Shown here: positions 60,401-64,000 of the stretch, in pieces
How the letters are laid out: the number at the start of each line of letters is the position of its first letter
How positions within the stretch are numbered: the stretch's first letter is position 1
Assembly (NCBI RefSeq): GCF_000720725.1
Contig: NZ_JOCQ01000031.1
Span: forward strand, 1 to 64,000
From: Streptomyces rimosus subsp. rimosus
GTDB lineage: Bacteria; Actinomycetota; Actinomycetes; Streptomycetales; Streptomycetaceae
Length of the DNA: 64,000 nucleotides
Direction of reading: 5' to 3'
Program-made: the position numbers and the translations under genes
Notes under the pieces: model-generated
The model's database searches: none
What the model was told of the DNA's origin: nothing
The model's input: only the letters and a program-made list of their open reading frames with translations

Positions 60401-63400
60401 GCAAGGCGCTGCCCGTCCCCGACTATGGGGCGGACGCGGGCCGTTCGGGGCGCGGCCCGCGTGACGCGACCGAGCGGGTGCTGTGCGAGGTGTTCGCGGA
60501 GGTGCTGGGGGTGCCCGAGGTGGGCATCGACGACAGTTTCTTCGACCTGGGCGGGCACTCGCTGTCCGCCACCCGGCTCATCGCCCGTATCCGCACCGCG
60601 CTGGGCGCGGAACTCACCGTACGGTCGGTCTTCGAGGCCCCGACCGTCGCCCGGCTCGCACCGCGCTGCACGGAGGCGGCCACCCGTACCGTCCGCGCCG
60701 CGGCACCGGCCGCCCGGCCCGAGCGCATTCCGCTCTCCCTGGCGCAGCGCCGCCTGTGGTACCTCAACCGCCTCGACGGCGCCGACGCCACCTACAACAT
60801 GCCGTGGGTGCTGCGGCTCGACGGCGACCTGGACCAGGAGGCGCTGGGCCGCGCGATCGCCGATGTCGTACGGCGGCACGAGATCCTGCGCACCGTCTTC
60901 CCCGAGACCTCCGACGGCGAGCCCTGCCAGCAGGTCACCGACCGTACGCCCGTCCTGGAGACCGCGGCGGCCACCGAGGAAGCGCTGCCGGAGCTGCTGC
61001 GGGAGGTGACCGGACGTGGCTTCGACCTGACCACCGAGACCCCGCTGCGCGCCTGGCTCGGCGTGCTCGGCCCGCGGCAGGCCGTGCTGGCCGTGGTGCT
61101 GCACCACATCGCCGCCGACGGCTGGTCCCTGGAACCGCTGGCGGCCGACCTCGCCACCGCCTACGCCGCCCGCGTACGGGGTGAGCAGCCCGCCTTCACT
61201 CCGCTGCCGCTCCAGTACGCCGACCACACCCTCGCCCAGCTCGCCGCGCTCGGCACCGAGGACGACCCGGACAGCACCCTGGCCCGGCAGGCCGACTACT
61301 GGGACGCGACGCTGCGGGCGCTGCCCGAAGAGGTCACGCTGCCGGCCGACCGGCCGCGGCCCGCCCGCGCCTCGCACCGGGGCCGCAGTCTGCCCATCGC
61401 GCTCGGCGCCGAGCTGCACGCCGCCCTCGCGGAGCTGGCCCGCGGCCGCCGGGCGAGTGTGTTCATGGTGGTGCAGGCGGCCCTGGCCGGGCTGATGTCC
61501 CGGCACGGGGCCGGGGACGACATCCCGATCGGCAGCCCCGTCGCGGGCCGTACGGACCAGGCGCTGGACGACGCGGTCGGGTTCTTCGTCAACACGCTGG
61601 TGCTGCGTACCGACACCTCGGGCGACCCGGCCTTCACCGAGCTCCTGGACCGCGTCCGGCAGGCCGACCTCGCCGCCTTCGCCCACCAGGAGCTGCCCTT
61701 CGAGCGCATGGTGGAACTCGCCGACCCGGTCCGCTCACCCGCCCGGCACCCGCTCTTCCAGGTCATGCTGTCCTGGGAGACGACCGGGGACACCGGCGCC
61801 GACCTCGCCGGGCTGGAGGTGAGCCCGTACCCGCTCGCCAACACGGTGGCCAAGTTCGATCTCACCGTCAGCCTCGCCGAGACCCACGGTCCGGACGGCG
61901 CCCCCGCGGGCCTGCACGGTGAGCTGGAGTACGCCACCGACCTCTACGACGAGTCCACCGCCCGCGCGCTGCTCGACCGCCTCGTACGGATCCTGACGCA
62001 TGCTGCCGCGCAGCCCGCCACGCCGCTCAGCGGACTCGACCTGCTCGGTCCTCAGGAGCGCGCGGTGCTGCTGGGCGACTGGCAGGGCACCGCGCGCACC
62101 GTGCCCACCGGAACGCTGCCCGCCCTCTTCGAAGCCGCGGTGACCCGGGACCCCGACGCGACCGCGGTGGTCTGCGCGGACACCCGGCTGACCTTCAGGG
62201 AGCTGAACGACCGTGCCAACCGGCTGGCCAGGCTGCTGGCCGAGCACGGCGCCGGGCCCGAACGGACCGTCGCGCTGAACCTGCCGCGCTCCGCCGACCT
62301 GATCGTCGGCCTGCTCGCGGTGCTGAAGTCCGGCGCCGCCTACCTGCCGATCGACGCCGGACAGCCCGCGGAACGCCTGGAGTTCCTGGTCCGTGACACC
62401 ACGCCGGTCGCCGTACTGGCCTGCGGTGCCACGGCCGGTGCGCTGGCCGGCAGCGGCCTGCCGCACCTCGTACTCGACGAGCCGGACACCGTACGCCGCC
62501 TCGCGGCCCTGGACGGCTCCGACCTCACCGACACCGACCGCACCGCGCCCCTGGCACCGGCCCACCCCGCGTACGTCATCCACACCTCCGGCTCCACGGG
62601 CACGCCCAAGGGCGTGGTCATCGAGCACCGCAGTGTGGTGAACCTCTTCCACGCCCACCAGGCCGAGTTCTTCGGCCCGCTGGTGGCCCGCTCCGGGCAC
62701 CCGCGCCACCGGATCGCGCTGACGGCGGCCGTCGGCTTCGACAGCTCGTGGGACGAGCTGCTGTGGATGTGGGCGGGGCACGAACTGCACCTGATCGACG
62801 ACGAGACGCGCCGCGACCCGCACGCGCTGCGCGACTACGCCACCGCCCACCGCATCGACCTGCTCGACCTCACCCCTTCCTTCGCCCGGCACGTCGTGGA
62901 CACCGGCCTCTTCGACGGCCGGGACCACCGCCCCGGCACGCTGGTCCTCGGCGGCGAGGCCCTGGGAGAGCCGCTGCGGCAGCGGCTGGCGGACTGCGAC
63001 GGCCTGTCCGTCTTCAACTTCTACGGCCCCACCGAGACCACCGTGGACGCCACCTTCGCCGAACTGGCCACGGAGGGACGGCTCACCATCGGCCGCCCGG
63101 TGGCCGGTGCGCGGGTGTACGTGCTGGACGCCGCGCTCAACCTGGTCGCCCAGGGCGTGCCGGGTGAGCTGTACGTCGCCGGGGCCGGGCTCGCCCGCGG
63201 CTACCTGGGCCGTCCCGGGCTGACCGCGGGGCGGTTCGTCGCCGACCCGTTCGGCGGGCCGGGGAGCCGTATGTACCGTACGGGCGACCTGGTGCGCTGG
63301 ACGGAACGCGGTCAGCTGGAGTTCCTGGGCCGGGCCGACGACCAGGTGAAGGTACGCGGCTTCCGCGTCGAACTGGGCGAGATCGAGACGGCCGCCGCGG

Positions 63401-64000
63401 CCCACCCGGAGGTCGCGCAGGCCGCCGTACTGGCGCTGCCGTCCCCGTCCGGCACCTCCCTCGCCGCCTATTTCGTACCCCGCGAGCCCGGCACGCCGAC
63501 CGGCGACGAGCTGCGCGCCTTCCTGCGCTCCCGGCTGCCCGACTACCTGGTGCCGGCCGCGTTCGTCGCGCTGGACGAGCTGCCGCTGACGGCGAACGGC
63601 AAGGTGGACCGCAAGACCCTGCCGGAACCGGATCACGGTGCGGTGCTCTCGGGTGTGCGCAAGCCGCCGCGCACTGCGGTGGAGCGGGCGCTGTGCGAGG
63701 TGTTCGCGGAGGTGCTGGGGGTGCCTGAGGTCGGCATCGACGACAGCTTCTTCGATCTCGGCGGCGACAGCATTGTCTCCATCCAGCTGGTCAGCCGGGC
63801 CCGCAAGGCCGGACTGGTGATCAGCCCGCGCGAGGTGTTCACCCACCGCACCGTCGAGGCGCTGGCGCCGGTCGCGCAGCCGGTGGCGGAGGCCCGGACC
63901 GAGGACCCGGGCGCGGCCCTGGGCCAGGTCCCGCTCACCCCCATCGTGCTGGCCACCGACCAGGCCGGGCCCTGGGCGCGGTTCCACCAGTCCATGCTGG
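57472..64000 (+). CDS. non-ribosomal peptide synthetase, C-A-T-C-A-T-(E), 3' end missing
   Basis: 2176 residues from an ATG at 57472 behind AAGGGGGAAG; it runs off the right edge. C1 (~8-440, YHHLVMDGFTG) is N-terminal, so it may acylate the first residue. A1 is at ~475-965, T1 Ser in FFDLGGHSLSATRL at ~1027, C2 at ~1085-1510 (HHIAADGWSL) and A2 at ~1549-2040. T2 is FFDLGGDSIVSIQLVSRARK at ~2092, the form that precedes epimerisation domains. The last residues (PLTPIVLATDQAGPWARFHQ) fit the start of an E domain. The specificity residues of A1 and A2 are almost the same (D-T/S-D-D-V-G-F-V-D), so both modules probably load the same kind of amino acid, perhaps basic. Confidence 0.93.
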   Translation, partial: MSALGTTRLPLTAAQLGIWYAQHLDPANPLFSIAEYFEIGGAVEADALEAALRQVVGEAEALRARFEDGGDGPVQTVEPSVPVTLRRIDLRTEADPRAAARAWLEAEVRRPLDPGAGPLFTFALLTLAPDRHIWLHRYHHLVMDGFTGSLVAQRVAELYTGRVTGNPVGASPFGPLRTLADSDREYRDSDRYEADREYWTQALAGRPEPVTLAGAPAAGATAAGSTAAGSAGVRHSRDRLPAGELAELKAGARQRRTPWQPVLVAALAVHLHRMSGATDVVLGLPVAARSGPTVRSTPGMMSNEVPLRLTVRPDTRLSELVRHTADQMRGALRHQRYRYEDLRRDLNLLGEGRQLTGPTVNIMNFDYGLSFAGAPARTHNLSIGPIEDLAVVICDRGDGAGLEIDFQAADERYGADELAAHRDRFRSVLTGFVRAADTDVVADLDLLTEEERGRLDQWQSAAPQTPGTEAGPEPAYRTLADAFEARTAATPDAIALAGPDGELPFTELTFAELNARANRLARSLVAAGAGPDDLVALALPRTADLMVGLLAVLKAGAGYLPIDLDHPAERVAHMLRDARPVLALATSATAHTLGAAAPRTLLLDRSAETGTEGGAEDNLTDADRTTPLLPFHTAYVIYTSGSTGTPKGVAVEHRSVLNLLAAHRSGFFGDVTAGRRFRVALTASIGFDTSWDELLWMWAGHELHLIDDDTRRDPAALHRYTRAHRLDLLDVTPAFAQHLLDEGLFETAPPAVLVVGGEALPEPLWSRLAGGPTAVYNFYGPTEATVDAAYVRLADAAWPAVGRPVAGVRAYVLDGALRQVPPGTAGELYLGGAGLARGYLRRAGLTAGRFVADPYGGPGTRMYRTGDLARWNGRGQLEFLGRADDQVKVRGFRIELGEIETVLAGHPAAGQVTVVLREDAPGEQRLVAYVVPAPGSPAPDVTELRAAAGERLPDHMVPAAFVVLDALPLTANGKVDRKALPVPDYGADAGRSGRGPRDATERVLCEVFAEVLGVPEVGIDDSFFDLGGHSLSATRLIARIRTALGAELTVRSVFEAPTVARLAPRCTEAATRTVRAAAPAARPERIPLSLAQRRLWYLNRLDGADATYNMPWVLRLDGDLDQEALGRAIADVVRRHEILRTVFPETSDGEPCQQVTDRTPVLETAAATEEALPELLREVTGRGFDLTTETPLRAWLGVLGPRQAVLAVVLHHIAADGWSLEPLAADLATAYAARVRGEQPAFTPLPLQYADHTLAQLAALGTEDDPDSTLARQADYWDATLRALPEEVTLPADRPRPARASHRGRSLPIALGAELHAALAELARGRRASVFMVVQAALAGLMSRHGAGDDIPIGSPVAGRTDQALDDAVGFFVNTLVLRTDTSGDPAFTELLDRVRQADLAAFAHQELPFERMVELADPVRSPARHPLFQVMLSWETTGDTGADLAGLEVSPYPLANTVAKFDLTVSLAETHGPDGAPAGLHGELEYATDLYDESTARALLDRLVRILTHAAAQPATPLSGLDLLGPQERAVLLGDWQGTARTVPTGTLPALFEAAVTRDPDATAVVCADTRLTFRELNDRANRLARLLAEHGAGPERTVALNLPRSADLIVGLLAVLKSGAAYLPIDAGQPAERLEFLVRDTTPVAVLACGATAGALAGSGLPHLVLDEPDTVRRLAALDGSDLTDTDRTAPLAPAHPAYVIHTSGSTGTPKGVVIEHRSVVNLFHAHQAEFFGPLVARSGHPRHRIALTAAVGFDSSWDELLWMWAGHELHLIDDETRRDPHALRDYATAHRIDLLDLTPSFARHVVDTGLFDGRDHRPGTLVLGGEALGEPLRQRLADCDGLSVFNFYGPTETTVDATFAELATEGRLTIGRPVAGARVYVLDAALNLVAQGVPGELYVAGAGLARGYLGRPGLTAGRFVADPFGGPGSRMYRTGDLVRWTERGQLEFLGRADDQVKVRGFRVELGEIETAAAAHPEVAQAAVLALPSPSGTSLAAYFVPREPGTPTGDELRAFLRSRLPDYLVPAAFVALDELPLTANGKVDRKTLPEPDHGAVLSGVRKPPRTAVERALCEVFAEVLGVPEVGIDDSFFDLGGDSIVSIQLVSRARKAGLVISPREVFTHRTVEALAPVAQPVAEARTEDPGAALGQVPLTPIVLATDQAGPWARFHQSML

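Noticed and set aside
58159..61686. 1175-codon open frame antisense to the NRPS
   Set aside because: It mirrors the high-GC codon pattern of the NRPS, is low-complexity (Gly/Val/Arg/Gln-rich) and has no ribosome site or domain motif.
1..64000. CRISPR arrays, tRNA/rRNA genes, insertion sequences or phage attachment sites
   Set aside because: No spaced repeat array, cloverleaf, rRNA-like stretch, transposase or integrase motif was found; the repeats present are hairpins, one minisatellite, short direct repeats and the kinase duplication.

Overview
The window is high-GC actinobacterial DNA, almost certainly Streptomyces. The indicators are GTG/TTG starts with GGAGG-type ribosome sites, many ATGA/GTGA start-stop overlaps, a SARP regulator, TTA leucine codons confined to a late gene, a type II polyketide synthase (PKS) and an ESX/type VII secretion locus. 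No rRNA, tRNA, CRISPR array, transposase or integrase was seen.

Layout. (1) 1-2251: end of a type VII secretion operon on the minus strand (small membrane protein, eccD, start of a MinD-like ATPase). (2) 2664-15810: an acyl-CoA carboxylase beta/epsilon pair, then a deoxysugar block: NDP-hexose 3-ketoreductase, 2,3-dehydratase, SDR, E1-like 3-dehydrase, 4-ketoreductase, a second epimerase-like protein, rmlB and rmlA. A VC0807-type membrane protein and an aromatic hydroxylase lie within the block. (3) 16017-25125: an FMN reductase/LLM monooxygenase pair, divergent from an acylation operon (KAS III-like enzyme, adenylating ligase, carrier protein, 28-residue membrane peptide), then a degenerate glycosyltransferase, an MFS exporter and an intact glycosyltransferase. 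(4) 25192-37874: the aromatic polyketide core (FAD monooxygenase, ligase-ABM fusion, didomain aromatase/cyclase, C9-type ketoreductase, SnoaL-like protein, glycosyltransferase, ACP, CLF, KS-alpha, type II thioesterase, PF04199-type cyclase), ending with the SARP gene. (5) 38180-41312: a compact RiPP locus with a 51-residue precursor, a fused E1-like/YcaO cyclodehydratase and a SagB N-terminal-domain protein. (6) 41399-49720: a histidine kinase whose whole sensor-kinase unit is duplicated within one polypeptide, a polysaccharide pyruvyl transferase family protein, two more glycosyltransferases, a second NDP-hexose 2,3-dehydratase and a NarL-type response regulator. (7) 49851-64000: Sfp-type phosphopantetheinyl transferase, acyl-CoA dehydrogenase, secreted penicillin-acylase-type hydrolase with TTA codons, ABC exporter and, divergently, the first 2176 residues of an NRPS (C-A-T-C-A-T and the start of a probable E domain).

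How it fits together (inference). Regions 2-4, plus the sugar genes of region 6, read as one glycosylated aromatic polyketide pathway. The minimal PKS makes the chain, KR, aromatase and cyclase fold it, and the flavoenzymes and ABM domains oxidise it. Up to five GT1-type proteins would add deoxysugars, and no 3,5-epimerase is visible, which favours D-sugars. The ligase/ACP/KAS III-like operon resembles systems that acylate such glycosides. The YcaO locus sits inside this gene set and is the most novel feature. The right-hand NRPS, with an exporter and a secreted acylase, has the layout of an acylated-prodrug system. Whether these parts make one hybrid product or two to three neighbouring products cannot be settled from this window.
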